A stretch of 53,876 bases of DNA from Lingula anatina (Eukaryota; Brachiopoda; Lingulata; Lingulida; Lingulidae), in assembly GCF_001039355.2 (NCBI RefSeq), contig NW_019775913.1, positions 1 to 53,876 on the forward strand, written 5' to 3'. The translations under genes and the position numbers were made by a program. Position 1 is the first letter of the stretch; the number at the start of each line of letters is the position of its first letter. This document shows positions 25,501 to 38,000 of this stretch, in pieces. Below the pieces are notes generated by a model. It worked only from the letters and a program-made list of their open reading frames with translations, was not told where the DNA came from and ran no database searches.

Positions 25501-28500
25501 AAGGTCACTTTTGTATTTGCTTTGTCAAAAAATACTAGGGAAAGTACTAATTTTCTAACCATAACAAGATGAGATGGGTCCACATGTGAGTGTGTTATTT
25601 ATACAGAAGTAGAAACAATGTTAAGAGACGTTAATGATATCTGTTCATTAGTGGGTAATACAAAATTTAGGTTTTATAAGACCATAATTTGATCCATACC
25701 ATAATATGTGTAAGATTGTGATGTCATTGAATCTTGAGATTGAACGGTTTTTGGCATTTAGACATTATTTATTAATTGATTGTGAAGAACTGATTGCTAA
25801 AATGTGGTTGCCATATTATTTATTTATCAGTGAGTTCAATGGCAGCTTTCAATAACATACAGGGATGAATTACTGCATGAATAATTCAGGCAGTCTCAGT
25901 ATACAAAAATGAATTATTTTTAGGGCATGATATGTTGTGATGGTGTATTTTATATAAAACTGTCTATGGCATTGGATGTATGTCATGAATACTTTATTGG
26001 TATAACTTTGCTGTAGTCACAGGATGAAAACAATACAGCCAGTGACAATGACTTCAGAACTGTAATGAGTAATGAATACTTCATGTAGTAGGTCTTTTCA
26101 CAAAGTATATTGGTCTTATTGCAGGATGAGAACAACCCATTCAGTGACACGTACATGCAGAGAGAACATCTGGTGAAGATGCAAGAAAGGCACAAGCATC
26201 TTGAACAACAAAAACAGCGCATTCTGCAAGAAATGGAAAAACATGGCGCGCTGACCCCAGAAGGTAAGTGATATAAACAAGATGAAAGCTGAAGTTGTGG
26301 ATGTTTTGGGAACATTTTTATTCCAACCTTAAATCAGTCTTATGGTGATACAATTCAATTGTTTTCAATGGAAATTTGGATATTTTACAACTCCAAATAG
26401 CCTCTTTACACTTAAGGTCACACTTTTGATATGATCATTGTACTACTAGTGAAATCCTTCCTTTTTATCGTCTGTTTATTATTATTTTTATTGAAAATAG
26501 CATGGAAGTCATTAGCATTTTGTGTGATAATTTTGGAAATTTCTTTTGATAGAGAGACAAAAGTTCATCCAGCAAATGCAGATGTTCACCCAGCAAGTGG
26601 GTATTCCAGATCCAGGTCAAGGTCAGGGCCAAGGTCACGGGTTCCCTGGTCCCAGAATGCCCCAGGAGGGAATGCCCAGGTTTCCAGGGGATCCTTCCCA
26701 GGGAATGAGGCCTAGGTTTCCAGGGGACAGTGGGTTCCCAGGTGAGCGACCAGGTTTGGGTATAAATAACATCATGGTCACGGTATCGGACAGTATTTCT
26801 ATGGATCACATATGCTGTTGCTTTGGAAGTATGCCCCCAGAGAGGATGTGTTGTTTCAGGATAATGCAAATCCATATTGACCATGCATAAATTGTAAATC
26901 TGGCTGATCTTGATGAGCTAGGATGCATATATAAATCCAACCTTAACCTTTTGTACTTTGGTTCAACTTTTTAGTAATTGTTTTGTGGATTTCGGCCTGA
27001 TAAGTGATTATCTTTGGAGGTATATAGTGATTAGATGCAAACTATTGGTTTTCAGGTCCAAGGATGCCAGGTGACCCAGGTGGTCAGTTTCGGCCTCCAA
27101 TGTCGGCTGACCAGCAGCAATTTAGGTCACCATTGGACAGTCCTCATGGACAAGTGAGGTCACCTTTCAGTGGTCAGTTAAGTCCTAGCACTAGTAAGTA
27201 GTCTGATGGGTTAATGGTGTCATATGTGACTAAAAATGACTTGTTTTATGTTTTTGTGTAGTTGTCTGACTTTTTATTTACTATTTGTGTCTCAGATTTG
27301 GCAAACTTTGACAATCTGTATGTGTAGTATAAAGGTTGAAGTACATAAATAAATGATTTATGCAGTTCTTCAACAATTTGCTTGGTTTCATGCAGCCACG
27401 ATATTCTGTGTTGAATGTATAAATAATATATAAGCATTTTGATGGAGCCAGTCAAGTTGTATTATAATAATTGGAATAATGCATAGATATAGGAATACTT
27501 TTACGATATATTTCATGTATGTGAAAAAATCCTCTAAACACGTTTGATGCTGTATCTGTTCAGGTATGCCGCTACCTCCACATTTCCCGCCAAGTGACAA
27601 CTTCCCACAGTTCCCAGGGACAGAGGAAAAAACCAAGAAAAAACGTAAAAGGAAGAAGAAAGACCCAGAAGAAAGTCAACCACCTCCGCCGCCCGTGCCA
27701 GATGTCACACAGCAGTCCATTGAGCAGATTCTTGGTGAGTCTGAGAAAGAGAGCANAATTCTGACCAATGCTGATCTTCTCCGGTTCCCTTTATTTGACA
27801 GAATGTATTCTGATTTTTTTTGTCTTCTTTTCTGTTTTACATCAGTTGTCCTGGTTTCTATCAATTTGCTATCGTTGTCATGGTTTTTGTCATAAAAGCA
27901 GACTATTTTTTTTTTGTCACTTGTAATTCCTTTGATGACCTAGGCATGAGCACAGAAAGAAGACCCTTGCTGTGCCTTTAGTAGAGTTAGCGTCATAAAG
28001 AAACAAGTTATTGACTTTATCAAAACATTGTTTGGGTTTAGTTGAAAAGGTTTTTTGGAAATTACTAGACAGTGTTTTAAATAATGTGACCTGACCACAT
28101 ATATGTTAGGCCTGGGCTACCAGATCTTGCTAAGTAAATGTTTTTTTTTTCTGTAATATGTAAAAATGATTTTTCCCCTTTTTGTCATCTGTAACCTTGG
28201 TTCCTATTTGTTCCTAGCCTCCATACCAAAGCTTCCCACTCCTCCTCCTGCTGGAAGTATGGGCCCAGTTGGAGGTCCGCCGCAGCGCACGCAGATGTTG
28301 GCCATCCCGGGGCCCATCTGCACTCCTTCTGTGTTCTCCATGATGCAGAAGAAACCTCAGGCTACTGCAGCACCCTCTGGTGAGCAGGAAGGAGAGAAAA
28401 CTGAAGGTAGGCACAAACTGTGGGTAGAAAGAGAAGTTTAAGTTTACATTTTTCAGACAATATTTACTTGTTAGTTTGAAGTTATGATGGTTTGAAAATA

Positions 28501-29014
28501 AACATTAATTTTATGAAAATAGAAGAAGTTTTGAAGTAATAAAGGGAGAAATTCAGGAAATGAATCATAACCATGAAAAATAATTCAAAGTGCTTCAAGT
28601 CTTATTCACAACATTTTTCCCCCTTCCATATCAGATGCAGATGCAGAGATACGCCCAGAGCTCCTAGAGCTACGGGAACCTGCGAGAGAGGAGGGATCTG
28701 CTTCCACCCCCGACACCATCTCAGGCAGCGGCCCGTCCACTCCGATGGGACGGACCTCACTGGACGATACTCTGGACGCTGTGGCCTCTGGTCACTTTGA
28801 CGAGAAGATGTACGAAAGAAAAGAAACATATCGGCCGCCCAGTGCGGCGTCACAGGATAGCAGTGGATATGGTATGTATGGAGGGAAGAAAGGAGATAGG
28901 GGGGTAGCAGAAATGTGAGATTGGTGTGGGTCATTCTACTGAGAGGCTTGTCTAGGTTAGTAGGACAAGATTTGACAATCCAACTTGGCTTGTGTCAACA
29001 TGTGATAGGGGTCC

Positions 29015-29046
<32 letters not shown>

Positions 29047-32000
29047 TTTTAACTGACTGATGTGTCATTGGTGTTTCTAGACTACTTTTTGTCAATTGGC
29101 TAAAGCAAAGACCATATAAATAGTTATCTTCACTCCTTTAAACAAAATTTAACCTAACAAAACTTATTTTTGAGATAGGATATTATTTTATCACTGAAAC
29201 AAAAGACATGGATATTGACTGTTTAGACAAAACCATAATGTCACAAACGATCCCTTTTATGCAGTAAAATAGAGATTTGGCTGTTATGTAAGTGAAGTTA
29301 CAATTGAGCACAAGCCACTTAGTTTATTTCTCACATGTATATTTATTTAATTTTTTTTCTTTCGTAAAATTCCATTATCTTGCTGGAGATGATCGTCTGA
29401 TCTCATGTGTCTGCTGCCTGGTGCAGCTGGAGTGCAGTGTAGTGCAGATTGAAAACTAACATTATGGGCATCCAATACCTCTGTCAACTACAAGACTTTT
29501 TAACTAATGTTTTGTTGCATCTTTGATGCGACTGCATTTTTTAAAAAACTTTCATCTTCATGTTGAAACATACACCTGGCTTTGTACTGACAATATATGA
29601 GAATGCATACATGAGAACTTAAGTTTGGGGAAAGAACCCATAATACTTACTTCTGTAGGCACAGTTAAATTTTGAAGCATGTAAACCTCTGTTTACCAGG
29701 GTGTTGTATGCCCAACAGTGCTTTTTTGGTGCAGATTATAGGCTAGTGTTCACTGTAATTTACTAATTTTATTTTTGGTTGATTTATTCCTGACACGTAC
29801 AGCACTTATTCCAATCTCTTTTGTTTCTATCTGAAAACTTAATTGAAAATGCTCTTCAAATTCCGATACCGTTAATCCAAGCCGTGATCAGTCAAGTCCT
29901 TTTATCTTTTAAAATGACTCATGTATTATCACTGTTTTGATTGGAAAGCATATTTGGTAATTTGGAAAGCATATTTGGTTATTACCAAGGTGGAACAAGT
30001 GCTGATAAGTTATAATTATCAAATAATTTTCAATAGAAAAAAATCTAGATTCTTCAATTTTATGGGGTCATATACAGGAGAGTGTTACAGCCACTCACTG
30101 ATAAAGGTAGGTTGAGATTTCAGGCCCAGATCTTTCAAGTTTCCTTTCATTGTCACACCAAGGTCAAGGTCAGGGTGGTCAAGGTCAAGGTGGTCAAGGT
30201 CAAGGTCACATGGTGTGGCCGTCCTCGTCCCTAGACAACACCTTGGACAGCACCCTAGATGCAGTGGCTGCTGGGCAGTTTGACCAGACCCAGTATGAGA
30301 GAAAGGAGGTGTTTATAGGAGAAAGTGTGAGCTTACAGGATGAGAGTGATGGTAAGGAATGTGCTCTGGAAGATGGTGACGGAGTTGACGGCCATGTATA
30401 TGTTTTAACATACACACATATATTGTTTGTGATACGGTGTTGTATTTTTCGACTGTATCTGTAAAAGTGTCCCATCTCTCTCGCATTTTGCTGTTGTATT
30501 CAGCTGATATGGACAGATTGTTTATGTTATAACTTGTGGTTTTTGTTGTTGTTTTCATGGTGATAAATGAATATATTGTAACACCCTGTCCAAGTAGCCC
30601 GTGGGACCCTGTGTAACTTTCTTGGTGTAGAATGACCTCATTCCTCTGGTGTATCCAAATTCCTTACCCATAATCTGAGGATTAATTTATTTCTCATTAT
30701 TATCCTCGCTCCCTCCCCCCCCCCCCCTTTTTCCTCGATAGTTGCCTCTTAAAAATTGTAGCTATATGTAAGAATGCATGATTTTTGGAAATATGATGTC
30801 CAAGAATATACGTTGTAGGAGCTTATATAGTGCATGGCTTACTGCATACAAGGGATATGTGTAAATATTATCTTGGATGTTCTACTTCATCTGTCTGGTG
30901 GTATTGTTCCCTTTATATTACTCTTCCTAATACGGATACTGAGTGGCAGTAAGTGAGTTTGGAAGAATGTTATTATATTCAGTGAGTGAACTTGTATGTG
31001 CACTGATCAAGTCCAAGGTGGAAGAGGACTTTTTTTTATTTGAAAAAATAAATAAAGATACACTGGGGTGGTAAGAGTGGCACAGCACACTTCAGAGGGT
31101 ATAAAAGGCAATTTAAGCATGGGGAGTTCCTACGCAGTCTCCCCCTAGTGTGTGTTTTCTTGGTATGGTACCATTAAACAGTGCATGGTGTATGGTCCAA
31201 ATGTGATGTGCTCGGGTGTATGTACCTTGGGTGTGGTCTTATTAAAATTGAGGATATTTAAACAGGTAGGTATGGAATGCAGTAAACAAATGGAAAGATA
31301 TTCAGATTCGTGTTGTTAAAAGTATAGAGAATATCTGTACATTGTAGAGAAAATGGAAGTGGTCCGTATTGAAAGATGATTATGTTGAACCCAGTGTGCA
31401 TGCATATGTTTGTGCCTGTGTTTTCGTGTGTGTGAGAGAGAAAAAGAAGTTATTTGTGAATACCTCATGCTTTTAACAGTGGAAGACTTTCATAACACAT
31501 GTTCATGCATGGGTGATGGAAAAATTAGTTTGGAACAGAAAAATGGTAGGTCTGATAGCTTAACTACGAAAACCTTATTTTTTCTGCTTGTGGCACTTTT
31601 AGATGTGTATTAATATATATGTTCTTTTGTACCATTGAATGCTCTTCAACATTGTTACTTATCATATAGTGCTTGAATTGATTTTCATTTAACAGAAGAA
31701 AGAATTTGTATCTAACATATTTCTTTGATGGGCAGTGGTGATTGCTTGCCCTGTTGTTGCTTGTAATCGGAATTATAGGCCCTTTGCAGCTAGATGACGC
31801 CATGTTGACTCGTCTTGTTTACTGAAGAGCTTGTTCTCCAACATGGCAGTGTCTAGAGGTATCAAGTCACATGACATCTACCTGCAAAAGGTCTATTACT
31901 GATTGATATTGAATACCAAGATATTTTCATGAGTTTTTCATTTACTTAAATTTTCCTTGATCATGTATCAAATTACTTTTGTCCAACATGAAAATGTCCA

Positions 32001-35000
32001 ATTCATTTATGCTAATTTTTTAGTGGGTTTTGGTTCTAACATTTCTTAATAGTTCAAACATGTATAATTATTAACAGTTTTTGTAGAGCACCATGCTAAC
32101 TATTATTTGGTTTGTCTGATTAGTATAATTTTATATACTTGTTGTTAAATTCTTACCAATGAAAACTTCACACTGATCTTAAATATTTTATACTGTGCTT
32201 TCTTTATGTGTCGTGTGTACTGTGCCAAGACTATCGAGATAAGATTTTATCTCTGGTGTTTTCTGTTGTAGATCCAGACAGTTCTGCCACCCAGAACCTG
32301 TTACTGAAACAGCTGTTAGCCACCACCCCCAGGGCAAACCTACCCCCTGGGGCTCTGGCTCGAAGGATGAGCGAGGCAAGTAGACGAAACTGCATTACTG
32401 TGGACATGTTGTGAAGCGGCATGTTTTTATACAGGACATATTAAATGTCTTTTAACGTTTGATTTTTCAGAAAGTTTTTGTTGGCAAAAAATTTTGTTAG
32501 ATTAGAAATCTACAATGTGGTATTTTTGCTTGAAGGAGGTGATGTGAAAACAAATTATAATAACCAAGACCATCACAATGTTTTCAGTTATTTATAATGA
32601 ACATAGGTTAACTTGTACCAGCGATTGATTGTTCACCATAATCAAGCAGAGATTTCAACATGGCTCCAAAATGAATAATGGTATAATAAATGTTATCAAC
32701 ATGGTGATGAAGATCTCTCTGCAATGCCACCAATTATCTGTTTGTAGATCAGTGGTTTATTTATGCAGGATGACATGGACATGGTCAACCTGACCCCAGA
32801 ACAGCGGCGCCAGCTGGAGGAGATCGACAACATGCCACTGATGCTGGAGAGGGAAATATCACAAGAGGAGTGGGATTGTCTGCCGGAGGAGGAGAAATTT
32901 AGAATCAAAGGTAGAATATTGGAGAAAATGAAAGAATAAAGTTTTTTTTTTTCTTCAATCAACAGCTTAATATTGAAATAGTTTACCTCCAGTGTTTCAA
33001 TTATGATTGAAGAAAAAAATGACTATTCTTATAATGAAACTCAGTTGATCAGATTCTTTTCTGGACAAAATGTGTTGTGACAAGAGGAGAAAACTGAAGG
33101 AGTTCCTTTATAAGTAATGAATTTTTCTTTGGGGTGATCCTTCCTTTAAGATCGTGATTGATTGTGGTTTCATTTGAACAGCAATTTCAAATTTGTCTAC
33201 ACGCAAGCTGTTGGCTTTATGAATGATGTTACAAGCATTGTCAGAATATCATGGGAGCAGTTTCATTGTGTTGCACATTACAAAGAATTCACCTAATTTT
33301 CTTTTTTACAGAGTTGCAAAGGCAAATGCAAAAGTCCAAAGAATTGCTCTCACCGGCATCCAAGCTCAAGAAAATGAAAGGCAAGAAGTCACCAAAAGAG
33401 GGCAGCAGCAGTAGTGGCAAAGATGGGCCACCCAAGAAGAGGTCAAGAAAGCCCAAACCTACAGAAGACTATGAGCAGTATATCCAGGGTATCATTCAAC
33501 ACTTGCGCACCATGCCAGCAGTACATCTACAGGAGCCAGAAGTGGCGGTCAATCACAGCTTGTGTCCAGCTTACGGCAGTGGGGAGGTCATGACAGGTCA
33601 GTCATCGTGGGACCGCCTAGAAATACTTGTCAGTTTGGTCAGGTGGCTCAAGATATTACATGAGATGGTTTTGATAAAAAAATGATGATTAATTGATAGA
33701 AGAATTAAAAAGCTTTTAAATTCTTTTAAGTCATGCTAACTTGTGTTAACCCAAGGTGGGGATTGTGCAACATTCTGGCATTAGCTCTGGTTAAGAATCT
33801 TTAAACAAGCCTAAAAATGTGCTGTATTTTAGAATCATTGCTGATGACCTGTGACATGAAACATTAAAACTGCTTTTTTGATAATGTGTTAAAGAGGTTT
33901 TTCCATTTTGTTCTATTCAAAGAAGACAATTGTTTTTGATTAAAAGATGTTTTTTTTGTGTCATAACACTTCAGTAAAACTGAGTATTTGCTTGATTTTT
34001 CTTACCCTTTTAGAGATGATAAAAGTGAATAATATTACGGCTAGATATTGTTCATCCATGTTGATGTGATATCATTTATCCCTTTCTGTTATTATATATT
34101 TTATATATTCTGTAGGAGAGAATCAGCTTCGTGGTACCTTTGGTTCCTCTCAGGCTGGAGATTTCCCTGACTACTATGGCCATTATCCCTTCACAAATGT
34201 CCACCCCTTGCCTTTGGCTCCATCTGGTGGGCACATTTCACGCTTCATGACAGAGATCGCACAAAGGCGACAGATGATGGGAGAGATTGCCAAGCAAAAC
34301 CAAAGAGGTATAGTGCTTGATGTTGTGGAAATAATGATTTTGCTACTTTTCTGCTTTGCATTTCAGATTGTTCTTAAAATTAACTTATTTTTAATATGAG
34401 GTGATTGCATATAAGTAATAGTTTTGGGTGTGAACTTTGTGCTTAATCAGCTTATTAAAAAAAGTTAACTTGCATGATAAGGGAGTGATAAGCACTATGG
34501 CGGCATTACAGTGGTTTGATTTTATGGCATTGTATTGGCCATTGTAGTTGTAGACATTTCTTTAAAACCCTAGATGACATCTCCATTACATTGATTTCAG
34601 CTGGTGACCAGCAGCAACAGCAGCGTTATCGCCTCCTTCCAGGCACCAGTGGTGCAGCAGGAGAGGGCGGTGCAGCAGGAGCTGAAGAGGGGGCCACTAA
34701 GGAGCCAGAGGCCATAGCGAGGCTCATCAGTCGAGCTGGTAGCATTACAACCTTTGCACCTTCACCTGTTCCATCTCCCCCCATCATTGGACCTAGACTG
34801 GATATACCTTCAAGGTAAGGGCGATTAGAGCTTCTGATGGAAAATAATGAGTTAGTGTATATTGATATTTGAACCTGAATCAAATTATTTGATAATGGCA
34901 TGCGATAAACAGCCATTGTTATTTACGTAAAAAAATTACTTGGTGAAGTAATTGCAGTTTTCTTTATTAGTCTGTTTCATAGCTCACAGGTAATAAAAGC

Positions 35001-38000
35001 AATTCTGTCAATAAGCCTAGTGAATTACTACTAACTTGACTACACCTGATAATTATTTTATCAAAGAATTGAACTCCTTTTATACTTTTTGCACCATTAT
35101 TTATGCGCATATTCATTTCAGGTTGAGCAACACCCCGAGTTCCATAGTGTCATCCTCGTCTCCAGAGAACCTGGAAGAGGACGTGAAGTACCCTGCCCTC
35201 AGGGTGATAGACCCCGTGGATAATACTCAGGAAGATAACAGGACCTCTCCTGCCATACCTCTTATCAAACCCACTCCTGTCAGAGGTAGGTTACAGTTCT
35301 ATGTTAATGGAGGAGACATTTCTATGGTGGATTCTTCATTTATTATTCTTCATTATTTAATAGTAAAATTGTTTGTACATGTTGAAACCTGTGTATTATG
35401 ACTACCTGCAGATTGGTCATTTCATTCATATTCATAATTTCAACATATAAAATTGTTGTTGTTATTTGAAGGCTGCCATTAATGATATATGATGTATCAA
35501 CAAGTGAGAGATAATGGAGAGATTATGATTTTGTTTATTAGCCACTCAAATGAAGGTAGAGAAAGAAGAAATGGAGGCAGAGGTTAAGATGGAGAAGATG
35601 GAGTCTGGGCCGGCATCACAGGCACTGGCACAGATTATAAAGGTAGAATATTATTATTATTATTTTTATGGAGATATCATATTTTGTTGTTTTCTTGCTT
35701 TCCATTAGTTTTCTTTAACTAAAATGCTGCAAAAGAGTTAAATTCTGCACATGTGAATTTACATTTGAAAAGTTAAATGTTAGCCAATAGCTTACATACA
35801 CTTAGTTCACTAGGTTAAAAATGCCATGATTTTCTCCTTGAAGGATAAAGAAAATATGGAGTTGATGGCAGACAAGCAAAGTATGGCTAATGAAAAATCT
35901 GAATCATTATCATCCGTCCTTGGGAAATCTTTTGCTGATTCAGTGGAGAAACAGGTGAGAATGTAGATAGCATGGAAGAAAACAGTGTGTGTGNNNNNNN
36001 NNNNNNNNNNNNNNNNNNNNNNNNNNNNNNNNNNNNNNNNNNNNNNNNNNNNNNNNNNNNNNNNNNNNNNNNNNNNNNNNNNNNNNNNNNNNNNNNNNNN
36101 NNNNNNNNNNNNNNNNNNNNNNNNNNNNNNNNNNNNNNNNNNNNNNNNNNNNNNNNNNNNNNNNNNNNNNNNNNNNNNNNNNNNNNNNNNNNNNNNNNNN
36201 NNNNNNNNNNNNNNNNNNNNNNNNNNNNNNNNNNNNNNNNNNNNNNNNNNNNNNNNNNNNNNNNNNNNNNNNNNNNNNNNNNNNNNNNNNNNNNNNNNNN
36301 NNNNNNNNNNNNNNNNNNNNNNNNNNNNNNNNNNNNNNNNNNNNNNNNNNNNNNNNNNNNNNNNNNNNNNNNNNNNNNNNNNNNNNNNNNNNNNNNNNNN
36401 NNNNNNNNNNNNNNNNNNNNNNNNNNNNNNNNNNNNNNNNNNNNNNNNNNNNNNNNNNNNNNNNNNNNNNNNNNNNNTATTTGTTCATGTTGCAATGAAA
36501 AAGGCTGAGCTAACTCAATTCAAATGTCTCATCTTTTTGAAGAGTAAAAGATCTGTTACAACTTTAAAAGATGGACATTTTTTTATCAGATCATCTTAAG
36601 ATGAAATACTAGAAATATTACTTAACCCAACTCAACAAATGCTAAGGAGTCATTCCAACAATCATTTTGCCTCTGATTCGTTTCAAAGGTTTCTGTGACC
36701 TTGACCCTGTCTGCAGCAGCAGCAGAAGACATGAGTGGTGTCATTGCGCGGTTGGCTAATCTGCTGAAGATTGCTGTTCCACCATCCTATGAAATCAGTC
36801 GGAGCCCATCACCTGATCTTTTCAGAACTGGAAGAAAACGTAAGAAAACCTTGCAAATTGTAAAGCAACACAATTATGAGCTAAAAATGAAATAGCATAG
36901 GGGTGTTTAAATTGGAAGGGAGAATTAGTTACATTAGTTACATTATTGACAAAGTAGTAAAAAGTCTGCTTGAATTAAAAAAAGGTTTAGTCATGTTTCT
37001 TATATTTTTATATTTTATAATGAGAGTGCTTTAATAATTACACAGTTTCATCAAAACAAATTATTTTTATTGTTGTAAACCCAATGGAAATATGGTAATG
37101 TTTATGGAAAGTTATCCTTTGTAATATGTGAGCATTTGTATAAAGTTGTATGGTTATGTTTTAGATCGCGAGGAAGCCATTAACATTCAGACCCTGATCA
37201 AAGCCAAGCAGAAATACTGCCGCCATTGTGATGTCCTCGTGCCTCGTTCTGGCATCCAGAAGAAGGTGTCGGAGATGCCGTTCCTGAGTAAAGAGGAGCA
37301 GGAGTCCCTGGACGAGGATGATGTGATGTTCTGTAGCATGAACTGTTATATGCAGTTTGCCCTCAGTCATAGGACCTCAGCTGGGACAGCAGAATCTAAG
37401 GTATGCTGTAGCCCTGGTGAAATGGGAAAGGTTGCTGTTATTCTTTGAGTTTTTTAATTTTAAATAATTTAATAAGGTTAACATATTTTTTTCAGGTTTT
37501 TATACATTATTCAAGAAAAGTTAAAACTTTATTGGTGTCTGTTCTTTACTTTTCAGATAGAATGATAAGTAATTTTAGTTTAAGTTATTCAACCAAATAC
37601 CTAGATTGCTGTGAACTTTTTGAAAATAATGAAATTATAAAGGCTACCTTGCATTTGACAGAATATGTCATCATATGATAGATGATTTACTGACAGCTGA
37701 AATAGTTCACTCTAAATCTACATGCAACATGGAAGTTTAGTCAGGTACTGATATGAAGCATTTGGTTTCAGGAGGCAAGTGACGTAGTCGAGTACAAAAG
37801 CTCCTCTGCAGTTCAAGATGACGCCAAGCTTCCACCTCCCAGCATCCCAGCCTCTCTCTCAGTGTCACTAACAGAATCGGGAACTGGGGTGGTCATCAAG
37901 AAGGATGTGAAAGCCCTAAAACACCGGCGGTCAAGCAGTAGTCTGGACGGTGTGCCTGCTACACCAAAGGTTGGTTTTTGTTCTAATAAAATGTGCTTTT

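Noticed and set aside
35887-36599. Open frames of 170-204 residues across the run of N
   Set aside because: They consist almost only of undetermined bases; the flanking exons join in phase without them.
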